DNA from: Intoshia linei | Lineage: Eukaryota; Orthonectida; Rhopaluridae | Length of the DNA: 36,257 nucleotides | Direction: 5' to 3' | Assembly (NCBI GenBank): GCA_001642005.1 | Contig: LWCA01000257.1 | Coordinates: 1-36,257 of the forward strand | Shown here: positions 1 through 10,600 of the stretch, in pieces | How the letters are laid out: the number at the start of each line of letters is the position of its first letter | Numbering within the stretch: position 1 is the first letter of the stretch | The notes under the pieces: model-generated | Database searches by the model: none | Told to the model about the DNA's origin: nothing | What the model saw: the letters and a program-made list of their open reading frames with translations, nothing else | Position numbers and translations under genes: made by a program

Positions 1-959
1 GGACTGTTAGCTACTGAATGTAGTTTTTCTTTTTACCATTTTATGTTAAATTTGAAATTTAAAAATTGCGTAGCAAGAAAAATCATTCCGAAGGAATAAA
101 TTATATAGATTTTCACCCATATGTCTTTACTGGAAATTTGTAGACGTACAATCCACATTTTTTTTTGAAATTGTAGGATCAATATTTACATTTTCAATTT
201 TTGATTTTAATTGAAATATTTGAAAAATATTGGTTGATAATATATTAAAAATTATTTTTCACCGGGAATGCGTAGATTTCTGGGGTTGAAATTTTGTATT
301 TATATCAACTGGAATAAGCTCTATCAGAATAATTCTTTTTTTTAATTTTCGGACTGTTATTTTATTTAATATTTTATATACATTATTTCACATTTATTGT
401 TTTAATAAAATGATTCGGAAAAAAATATATGAATACTAAAATGCTTTTTTGACCGTGAAGTCATCATTTATTCGGATTGAAATTTTTTATGTGTATTAAC
501 ATAATACAACTCTACCACCTGTAAAATTTTTGAAATTCTAAGGCTGTTTTCAAAAAAAAGGAAGGGTAATTTGGGATTTTGGCCATGAAAATATAATTTT
601 TTTAAATTAAATTTATGACAATGTTTATGATTTGAAAATCCGCATCAGCGTACGGGTTGGTATGATTAAAAACGTAAAAAATCATTAATCCTTTCTAATT
701 TCTTATGATAATAAATTTAATGATAGTTAATATTGGTTTATGTGACTTATATTTTTTATATCAAACTAGCTTGACTTTTATGTATTTAAAAACTTTTTTA
801 AAAACAGTGCAATTATACATGTAGTTACAATCCTAAAAATATGAAATCCTGAAAAAATAAAATTGAAATACCCGTATTACTTTATTTATTTTATATTGTA
901 AAGACGGCTTGCTTGTGTATGATGTAAAATTATTTGTAAAATGAGTAACTTAATTTTAG
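1..959 (+). other. Probable intron of the LAP gene, no coding exon seen
   Basis: No LRR-like reading frame is visible before the splice acceptor at 958-959. The stretch is AT-rich. From about 250 to 700 it holds degenerate copies of a dispersed repeat (phrases such as GACCGTGAAG, CTCTA(T/C)CA and TTTGGGATTTTGGCC), also seen near 4470, 21600 and 23640. It is most simply intron sequence, because the first visible exon opens in the middle of an LRR array. Confidence 0.6.
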
Positions 960-3329
960 GATTTCGGATTTCTGAAAAACTTAATATTTTGTGACCTTTC
1001 TCATAACCGTTTAAGACAGTTGCCTGATTCTATAGTAAATTGTCGAAATCTATCGGAATTGTTTCTTTCTTTCAATAAATTGGAATGTTTGCCCAATAAT
1101 TTTGGAAATTTGTTATCTATCAACATTTTAAAGATTGACAACAACAGATTGACGTATTTACCTACCACCATTGGCAAATTAAAAAATTTATCCGAACTGG
1201 ACGCCAAACATAACAATATAACATGTCTAAATTCGTCAATTGGTTATCTTCAAAACCTGCATGTTTTACATTTGGATAAAAACAATTTGAAACTACTACC
1301 CGAAGAAATTTCTGGTTGTTTAAATTTAAGTATATTAACATTACGATCCAATAAAATTGAAACTTTGCCAGAGGATATTGGGAGACTGAAAATGTTGCGT
1401 GTTTTGGATTTATGTGAAAACAAGCTAGCATATGTGCCAATTTCAATGCAAAAACTTGTAAATTTGAGTGCTTTTTGGATTTCTCAAAATCAATCCAAAC
1501 CACTGATAAAGTTGCATGTTGAATCTGACGATGAAAGTGGTGATACGGTCTTGTCGTGTTTTTTGTTTCCTCAGATAGAGAACAACTTTTCATTGAATGG
1601 TACTAAAGATGCATCTATGTTGTCTAGTAATTGGTCTCAGAATCGTGGAATACATTCAATTAAATTTAAAGGTAAATATTTGGATAAGATTAGTAAGAAT
1701 TACCCTAAAGAGACTAAAAATAATTATTTACATTTGCAAAATGCATCCATTAGAAAGAAAAACTCTAATACATCAGATATTAATGATTCTGATGAATCTA
1801 CACATGTCTACAATGATACGCCCAATTCTAATTGTGATGAAAGTTTCCAAAATCTTAATGTAAATACTCCAAAAATACCTAAAAGTAAAAGTTGCAATTT
1901 TGTGGAACATGTCGACGATCATGATTCAAAATTGAATTGTATTATAAACACAGACGCGACTAGTGTTTCGAAAAAAAGAGTAGTAGGAAGAAAATCAATT
2001 CGCGAAAAAAACACGTCTATACCAAGTTCAGTTGAATCGTTTTTAAACGATAAAGATAATTTATCTGATAAACCCGTTTTTTCTCTAGAAAGTAATTCAT
2101 TATTTTCCTTTAATGACGTCAATATCCAACAGAATGATGAGTATATTGATTATAATTTTGGAGAGGAAATTGATGAAGCATGGAAAAATGAATTGAAAAG
2201 CATTGTTCCAAAATACACTCAAAATGTTGGAATGCATGGAAATTTCAAGAGGAATGGTTCATTTAAATCTGCCCTTTTGGTAAATGAAAATGTAGGTTAT
2301 ACTCAAATGTCGAACTCTAATCATGTAATGAAAAATTCAAAAACTTTTCATAATTTTGGAAATTTAAGTAACGACACGGATAATACTATATATTTAAACG
2401 GTAACATCTCTAAACATGCAAACGAATCGTATATTGAAGCTACCAAATCCAGTCAAAATTCTTGCCGTGAAAGCTTCACGTCCACAATTACCAAAAATCT
2501 ATATTCAAATTCTTTTTACAGCGACAAGGAACGAAGCCAATATCCTTTTTCCGAATGTAATCCTATTGATCTTAGTAAAACAAAAAACCAATCTTGTCCT
2601 AAAAAATTTAATGCATTCAAATTCACCAACCATCCTTATGAATCAAATCAAACCGAACCTCATTATGCTAATGAAACAGTTTTTTACAAACAAAATCCGA
2701 TTAATCATTATACAGACTCTGGTTATGAACATGCTTCCAGCGAATTACGAATATCTAGTATATATGTTTTTAAATTGTTGTTTTATTTATTTTAGCCAAT
2801 TCTCCCAAAAGTGTACATGTATATAATCAACAAAAATATCGCTTTAAACATGGTACCATTAATATTGAAGCTAAAAATGTAGATAACCCCTCTCAATATT
2901 TGGTAAGTCATTTTTTGTTGTAAAGTTTTCTTGAAATTTAGTAGTCTTTTTATTTATTTATTTAGTTCCAAGTAAATATTTTGAAAACTGATACTTTCGG
3001 TTTCAGTATTTCTGGTGGTGCTGATTCTTCCGGGCATCCTAGTAATTCCTATGATAAGGTATGATTACATAAATTATTTTTTGACATTAAATTCAATAAT
3101 TAGGGTATTTTTGTAACAAATGTTCAAATTAATGGACCAGCAGATGATATTTTGAAAGTTGGAGATAAAATATTAAAGGTACTTTTATTTTTTATTAAAG
3201 TTTACCGTTTCATAGGTTAATGGACAATGTTTATCTTCAAAAACACACTCTGAAGCTGCAAAAATTTTAAAAGATGTATCAATTAATGCAAATTTTATTA
3301 TTGAAAGACTCAATTCGAAAGAAGTCTAA
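960..3329 (+). CDS. LAP-family LRR and PDZ scaffold protein (Erbin/Densin/LAP1-like), 5' partial
   Basis: Five exons are visible: 960-2757, 2796-2902, 2966-3058, 3104-3178 and 3216-3329, giving 728 residues in phase. Exon 1 opens inside an LRR (LKNL...DLSHNRLRQLP) and carries about seven more repeats of the short L..LP.xIG.L type. The conserved LAP-specific segment follows (FWISQNQSKPLI, then LFPQ). About 390 polar, probably disordered residues separate it from a single C-terminal PDZ domain with the carboxylate loop FGFSISGG, plus GIFVTNV and GPADD...GDKIL. The order LRR-LAPSD-linker-one PDZ is that of Erbin, Densin-180 and fly LAP1; Scribble has four PDZs. Such proteins scaffold basolateral junction and synaptic partners. 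N-terminal LRRs (LAP proteins usually have about 16) must lie upstream. Introns 1 to 4 are 37-63 bases. An AATAAA lies at 3379-3384, about 50 bases past the stop. Confidence 0.93.
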
Positions 3330-5145
3330 AATTTGATAAATATCTACTGTATATATTTAATTATGTATTTATTGACTAAATAAATTTAAATTAAAAGGTT
3401 TTTGTTTTACACGGATTTTGTTCGATGGAAGCAAACCTGCGTTAGATAATTGTTAGTGTTGAAAAGTTTAAATGCATGTATATTGTTTAAGGCAATTCAA
3501 GCATAATTACTGTATTTGGTTCCATGTAGGGTCCAATCGATACAAATTTAAAAAATCTAAACTAGCATTACATGTATTATAATTTATGCTGTTTTGAAAA
3601 AATGTTTGGTAGAATTCGATTTTTCATAAAATTAATAGATACAAATTATTTAGAAAATGTATGGATTGATAGGATTAATTTCATGTAAAATGGTTGAGAG
3701 AAATCTCTTAAATGGATCTGTTTATTATACAGTTTAGATCCTCTGCTTTTAATAATCAATTTGTAAGTTCTACAATGTAGGTATGTCGTGTATAGATAAT
3801 TGTAAATATCCAAATATTACATTTAAAATCACTCGTAGAGCACTCATGTTTGTTTTGTTTATCATAAATATAAGTTAATTAAATTATAAGAAATGTATTT
3901 ACATATAAATAGATATTCCGTCAAATGTGAAAATTTGTAATAAATTGTAAAAGTTATTTTATATTTTAGTCAATATTACATAAACTTTTAGCAGAACAGT
4001 ATGTATCGTTGATTAGGAAGAAAATGTTTTTTAATAGTATGCTATTGAGCTTTTGAAGATTCATGTCGATAAAAATTTTTAAAGAGAAACTGGGAATCAT
4101 AATTTTAACTTAATGTACAGTACGAGACAGTGATTCTCAATCTGTAGCCTTTGAAAAATTTTTGTGGTCCATCGAATATTTAAATGTCTCGTCTTTGTCC
4201 GTTTAGTGATTATGAGTTTGAGATCGTGAAGATATACTATATAGATGTATAATATGAATTGTCAATTTAAAAAATAAATCTGGTGGAATAATTGTTGATA
4301 ATAATCCCTATAATAAAGTCTCTGATATATTATGAGAATGGGGTTGCAAAACCGATAAATGGAATTTATTGTCTTTAAAAATATTTTCTCTAAAACAGTT
4401 TACCAGTTAAAGACATTTTGCTCATAATTCAATAAATCCCATAAAAAATATCCAAGAATTTTATAAACTTCATTGTGTATTGAATTTAATTGAAAACAAT
4501 TCTACGACTTTTTTAATTTTTACAAAAAAAATAATTTGTGGTTTTAACCATGAAGATATGAGTTTGAAATTTAAAATAATCATAATTTTGTTGATTTTAA
4601 AGTCTTGATCATATTATATAATTATTTATATTTTTTATAATTCTAGAACTGGTTTGAATTTAAAAAAAAGAACAATTAGGGTTTTGACCTTGATTTCTGA
4701 AAATTTTTAAAACTCGACTCCTCTTACTCTCTAAAAATAACTTGGCACAGACAAATAAATAAACAAACATACATTTTTAACTAAATTATTTTATATAAGT
4801 AAGGAATTTATTAGAAAGAAATTATCTAACGATAAAATAAAAATTGTAGCCTGCAATGGTTCTAAATATTTTATATTGATAAAATGTGAGTATTCTGAAA
4901 AAAGGTTGAGTCCCTGGTATATGAAGTAGTGACCGAACATCTAAACATTGTAGGTATTTTCTTTTAGAGTTAATTTGTTTCTTAAGAGTAAATTGGATTA
5001 AACACTTACTACTGGGTGAAAATAGTAAATGTCCAAAATTGGGCCGTTAAGAAAAAAATAAAAATAAATATAATATTTACATAAGTATAACAATGCAAAC
5101 AATTTAAACAAGTCGTTAAACCTTGGGTGGATGGCAAAATTTGGG
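3330..5145. other. Intergenic between convergent genes, repeat remnants only
   Basis: No exon with family-recognisable protein was seen on either strand. At 4128 a hAT-like end (CAGTGATTCTCAATCTG) starts, but its partner end was not found. From about 4470 to 4790 lies a degenerate dispersed repeat with two phrases (GGTTTTAACCATGAAGATATG and GGGTTTTGACCTTG, the first shortened here to its core GGTTTTAACC), ending in a CAGACAAATAAATAAACA tail. The first bases serve as the 3' UTR of the LAP gene. Confidence 0.5.
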
Positions 5146-5978
5146 TTATATATTGGCAGAACTAGTGATTGATTGGTTTCGTTTTTCTTTACTTCGTTTA
5201 TTTTGGAACCAAACCTAAAAAATATAAACCGTAAAGAGGAAAAAAATTAAAATTACTTGAACCACTCTGCTACTAAGACCAGTCGAAATGGCTAGTTGAC
5301 CTAGTTGGTCCCTTGTAGGTTTCTGAGCGTTTGTATAAAAATTTACTAAAGTAGAAAGTTGATTATCCGTGAGACTCGTCCGACGACCACGTTTAGTACT
5401 TTCTTTGGAATTTTTTTTTTTAGAAGAAACTAAATAAAATTTAATCATCTTGTAAAATTAAAAATTACAATCTTTTTCACATAATAAACCGAGTTTCACT
5501 GAAAAATGATAATTTTTTCCTGTACCTATCATTTCATTACAAACTTTACAAGTGAAACAATTTTGATGATACAGTACATCTCCAAGTTGAGAACGAGAAT
5601 TTAATTCAATTTCAAATGCGATAACCACATAATCGTCCGTATGTATTATAGATTTGCATTTATGACAGCGTTTACCTAATTTCCTAAAAAAATGAGCACA
5701 AATAATTAGAAAAATAACTCGTAATAATCCTTTTCACAATAAAAGTCATGATCCGTTTTGAAACATTTGTTTGTTACCGGTTGATCACATTCTTTACATT
5801 TTAAACACCCTGTATGCCAAAACTTATCGTCACTTCTTAAAAAATACTCGTCAGTAATATCTCTATTGCATATCATACAAAGTTGAAAAGGCTCAGAGAT
5901 TGACGCCGAAAGAGGGTTTATAATATTATTGTCCAGATTTAAATTATGTTGAAAATTTTTAGTTTTACAAAAAGTCAT
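5146..5978 (-). CDS. LIM-homeodomain transcription factor, compact 238-residue form
   Basis: Four exons in transcript order: 5978-5719, 5683-5469, 5429-5257 and 5214-5146, all phase-consistent and joined by introns of 35-42 bases. The start ATG at 5978 has an in-frame stop directly upstream. LIM1 begins at C34-x2-C37 and continues with FWHTGCLKCKEC and FYCEKDY. LIM2 starts at C93-x2-C96 and has YHQNCFTCKVC and LLCEKDC. The homeodomain spans about residues 171-230, with R5, W48, F49, Q50, N51 and R53 all present (VWFQNKRSKEKR). LIM-HD proteins bind DNA and recruit LDB cofactors through the LIM domains to specify cell types. KPTR and RSKEKR favour the Lhx1/5 or Lhx3/4 groups, but the sequence is divergent and I cannot fix the subgroup. 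Only about ten residues follow the homeodomain, far fewer than in usual family members. Confidence 0.93.
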
Positions 5979-6251
5979 TCAAATTATCTGCAATTGATTC
6001 AAAATCGACTATAACAATTAATTTAAACACATTAAAAGAATTTGAGCAAATATTGAAATTAACTTCATAAATAAAACACGTGATTCAAACCAAGTTAAAA
6101 TGTCAACATTTAGTTGAAGCAACATTTGAAGCAATATTTCGACATGTTTGAAACCAGAATTAACCATCGATACATGTACCAAACATTTTGTTTATAACTA
6201 CATTATTCCAATAACACCTTAAAAGATAGTCAAGAGTAAACGACGTAAATT

Positions 6252-6366
6252 TTATTTACAATTTGGGTCCAATTCCATCTCGATAGTGCTCTTTGAAACT
6301 TTATTATTGGTTGTGTCGTCTAAAAATTTATTACATTCATATAATTCATCAATTCTTAGATATTTG
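6252..6366 (-). other. Candidate exon, unrecognised
   Basis: On the minus strand a good acceptor (GTTTTAG) is followed by an open frame of 37 residues beginning KYLRIDELYE and ending at a TAA. Codon choice and charged composition look protein-like, but I do not recognise the family and no upstream exon could be joined with confidence. A GTAAAT just before the stop could act as a donor, so it might also be an upstream exon of the LIM-homeobox transcript or chance sequence. Confidence 0.25.
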
Positions 6367-6826
6367 CTAAAACTATGTAAAAAATAAAAATACTATAGCA
6401 ACATATATTATATAAACTAGAAAATTATATTGCAGTGCTCTACAATCGAGTCTAGAACCTTTTTGTCTCGCGGGACAAGACTTGGGTAGCACTTTTGTAC
6501 TGTAATATAAAATTAAACACTAGTTTTAGATTGTTATCTAATATTTATGGAAATTTACATCTCAATCATTTCAATAATTAAAATACAATTTACATAATGC
6601 CAGTATTATACACTAGTATTTAAATTAAGTACAATATATATGAAATAAATTATATTAAGAAAAGTTAAACTTTAAATTTTCGTAGCCATTAAAGTAATTT
6701 AGTACAGTTAAAAAACAAATATTACCTGTAATATTCTCAATTTTACTTTAATCTCCCAACAATAAAATACATTGTTTAACCTTGATAAACAGTATTGAAA
6801 TTAATATTAATAACATACGTGTAATT

Positions 6827-7238
6827 CAGGGGTCGACAACCAGTGGCCAAAAGTGGCCTTTTGAGTAAATATGTAAATTATTTATTTTAAATTTTTAAAT
6901 GTTGTTTTAAACATTTTTTACTACATTGGCTCATTATAATCTTTTAATACTAGAACCGTTTCTCTTCAATTAAAATGTATTTCTTTTCATATCTATAGTA
7001 TTTATTTGATTTAGGCAATTTCTTGTTCAGTGATAGTATTTTTACGGCTTCGATACAATCTGTATCTTTCGATTGGCCATGTTTCCAATTGAATATGTCA
7101 GCATTTTGTACAATAGCGTTAGTAAATTTAGGACGTGATAATATATTTGCTGTGTCTAATTAATAGTTTTTTGGCAAATAGTGAATGTTGAACTGTATCG
7201 GAATGTTGCATTGCATGTGAAATGGGTTCACCACCCTG
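6827..7238. mobile_element. Possible hAT-type element with an internal open frame
   Basis: The left end reads CAGGGGTCGACAACC and the reverse complement of the right end reads CAGGGTGGTGAACC. Both resemble hAT termini. The flanking 8-mers (GTGTAATT and GTTTAAAC) agree at only five positions, so the boundaries are uncertain. The left 130 bases match another copy at about 9155-9330. On the minus strand at 7155-6950 is an open frame of about 67 residues (LSRPKFTNAIVQNADIF...) whose protein family I do not recognise. Confidence 0.4.
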
Positions 7239-7316
7239 GTTTAAACTATTCTGAGAAGATGGAAACTTTTTAATAATCAATAATTGAGAAAACAAATAAG
7301 TTTATTATTTTTTTAA

Positions 7317-7582
7317 CCCTTTCACAGTCTAAATAAATTTACTGATTCTCACCACACCGACAATTGAATTTGAATTTATGTTATCTAAAATTATCTAATA
7401 TTTAAATATGACTATTACTATGTAATGTTACATTAATATGTAAATTTTTTTTCTAAGCACCTGATAAAAATAATCTTTCCGTTCACAATAAATATTAAAA
7501 AAAATTAAGTTTAAAAAGCATAAATAAATTTTTACAACTATATTTACTGAGTACCACAGGTCGTTCTCAAACAGTGAAAGGG
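7317..7582. mobile_element. piggyBac-type non-autonomous element (MITE)
   Basis: TTAA flanks both sides (7313-7316 and 7583-7586). The ends are inverted: CCCTTTCACAGTC on the left, and CCCTTTCACTGTT reading in from the right. TTAA target duplication with CCC-starting ends is the piggyBac hallmark. The 266-bp body has no coding capacity. A second element of the same kind lies at 28020-28233. Confidence 0.75.
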
Positions 7583-7637
7583 TTAATAAGAAATCCTAAT
7601 AAATAAATAGGAAATGAATTGATGTCAGTAATTTTTA

Positions 7638-10600
7638 CTAATAAAATAAGTAAAATATACCCATCAGATCATTTTTCCTTTTATTTCGGTTAATTGAAGC
7701 AGACAAATTACTCCAGTCATCGATATCGGATGGACACCATTCTATAACTAATCGACGGCCATACAAGTGCGTACTGTGATAAAGGGACTTGAATGCTCTC
7801 TAAATGATACATTTTTTAATAAAAAATTTTCTGTATTTTCAACATAAAATTGTCAATATACACACTAAAATATCAGTAATAAAAAGTATTTTGTCAGTAT
7901 TCAATTACATATTTGTCAGTTTTTAATTGCTTTCTTGTCAGTACATAATTGCATTTTTGTCAGTAAATATATTAACTAGATCAGTATTCATCGAAAATTG
8001 TAAGTAACTCAACAAAAAAGTATATAGAAATAAACACATTTTGTAAAATAATATTTTGTCAGTAAAAAAATTGAATTGTAAGTTTGAAGATTTTGGAGTG
8101 TCAATATAAAAATTAAAAATCTGTTTTTTGAAATAATATATCATCCACTACAGACCCAAGTTAAAACTAAAATATTAAGATACCATATTATACCTACAAA
8201 CCATATCACAAAAAAATTAAAAATATTCTATGGTGTTCACACCAGAGAATATTTTTTTATGAAATAAAATTTTTTGTCAGTTTCATTTTATACAGAACAT
8301 TCAATTTAAATCTGACAGTATATGTAAAGTACTGACAAAATAATTTTTTTAACTGCCCTTCCAATTTAAAAACTGATAATGAATTATTTATACTGACACC
8401 TAAAATACTGAAAAATCACTGTTTCTACTGTCAAACCATCATCATATACTGACAAATCAATAAGAAAAATACTGACGCAATAAATGCACGCCTTTATTTA
8501 TTATCTTCAAATAATATTTTTCTCCTTCGAGCATTATGATGATATACTTTTTGACGTTTCCAGTAGTCAAACACCGTAATACAGTGATGAACAAATGTTA
8601 CCTGAGGTGGTCTTAGATGAAAATAAAATTTTTACACTTCATACTTAAACACGCCCTAATTATACATATATTGTATATGAATTTATTATATTTACAATTT
8701 GTTAACATTTCATACAATGTTCATACCTTTATCATATTTTAACAAAAAATGATACATTTTTTTATTGGATTATGTGAAAATTTTTTGGTTAGTTAAATTA
8801 GATTTGAAGACTGTTTATAAATATTATTCTAAAACTTACGGTTGCATCGGTGACAACTTTAAATTCGACAAAAGCAAATCCTCTGTGATCTCCAGTATAT
8901 TTTTTAGGAATACGAATAAATAAAATGTCTCCAAATACTCTAAATTAAATATTACATAATTTACAAAACACAAAAACCTGAAAAGTTCATATAATTCACG
9001 TTTCTTTGCCTCAAATGGTACATTTCTAACCATCATTTTTTTGCAATTTAATTTATTGTCCAAATCTGGTGATTTCGAGGTTGTTTTATGTTTGCTTTCA
9101 GTGCAATTTTGTCTATAAAATATATTAATATATATCTATAGATTATAATATATCAGGAGTCGGCAACCACTGGCCCGCGAGGTAAAAGTTACCCACAGAA
9201 TAATTTTTGTGGCCCTTTGAGTAAATTTGTATTTATTATTTTTAAATTTTCATCTTTTAACGTTTAAATTAAACAGTTTTTAACATTTTCTACTATAATT
9301 GGCTCATTATAATCATTTTAATACTGAATTTTCAGATCGGTCTGAATTTTATTTTGTTAAATATATGACAACCGTTTAACCTGAGTTAAAAGTGAATTTA
9401 TCATGTGTAAATTTTCAAAAACGGGGCTCGTAAAAAGTTTACTATTAACTGGATTAAACAATGAACAGAGGAACCAAAAAAATGTATATATGGGGCGTAT
9501 AATTTTCATAAGACCATGTTAATTCATCCCTTATTTTCTGAAATTTTAATTTTTGAAGGATGGGATACATTTTTAAAATGAAATTTATTATTATTCAAAC
9601 GGATCTTTATCACGTGAAATTTTTAGCAAATAAGGTCAGTTCAAACTGAATTATTATTCTTCTGATTCAGATTTAGTCACTTTCCTTTTTTGAGAAACAC
9701 ATGTTTTAATAATGAATCTACACTGTTGTGTACAATGTATTGTTTAGGTGCGAAATTTAATTTAATTGACATTTTCAAAAAAACAAACGGATTCAACTGA
9801 TATAATTTTACAGACACGATGACATGAAAAACGAATCAGCACAACTCTCTGGGGATTAATGCAACAATAGAAAATATAACACATTATAAAATGAGTTAAT
9901 TACAATTAATCACGATTACTATACAATACAAATTTTTGACTTAATAAAAATAATATATTAAATATGCACTATATTGCAGATTTCACGTTATGTGCCCACT
10001 CGTTAAATTTCTTGATTATAATAGTATATTTCAGTGTGGTATCTATATCCCTGCAACGGGCAAGGCTCGACAAAATTGTAAAATGGACCGAGTTAAAAAA
10101 ATAATTGAAACATCTATTTAAATTTGATGTTTTCGTATCGGTATTGTATTGTACGTATTTCAGCGAACACTAATTTTTTTGGGAAGTAGTGGATCATATC
10201 GTACCTAATCAAGACATAGGTACGAACAATAATTAAAACCACCACTAAAACCAACATTCAATATTTTTGTTATTATATAAGTCAATTATATTCAAACGAT
10301 AATAATTGCCTAGCTGATCAATTACAATTCCTCATATAAAAAGGTATACAACTGATTTCCATAGATAACGTTATAAATGAAATACAAATAGGTGATATCA
10401 ATTTACGTAGGTTTTTTATGACTCGATTTCTTAATTTGAATATTATGTCCATCCAATTTTGAATTTTGCAATTTAATTAAGGCTTTTTCTGCATCCTTTT
10501 TTGAATTAAATTCTACAAATCCATAACCCATAGACAACATTTTCCCTGGATTATTAACATCTACTTTGCCGCTGACGATAGCATTTTTGACGCCATCACA

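Larger units (their letters stand above)
5979..7637. other. Intergenic between LIM-homeobox and MRD1 genes
   Basis: Most of it is AT-rich sequence without recognisable coding. It holds one open candidate exon on the minus strand (6252-6366), a hAT-like stretch (6827-7238) with an open frame inside it, and a piggyBac-type element (7317-7582). Upstream regulatory DNA of the LIM-homeobox gene should lie here, but I saw no nameable site. Confidence 0.5.

Noticed and set aside
1162-1593. Minus-strand 143-residue open frame
   Set aside because: Antisense shadow of the LRR exon; no family resemblance.
7892-7964. CRISPR-like array
   Set aside because: The conserved part is only about 7 bases with diverged spacers of fixed composition, inside an animal intron; it does not fit CRISPR repeats.
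7938-8144. 68-residue minus-strand frame as an MRD1 exon
   Set aside because: It lies in the phased-repeat array, and exons 22 and 23 already join in phase with continuous RRM6 homology.
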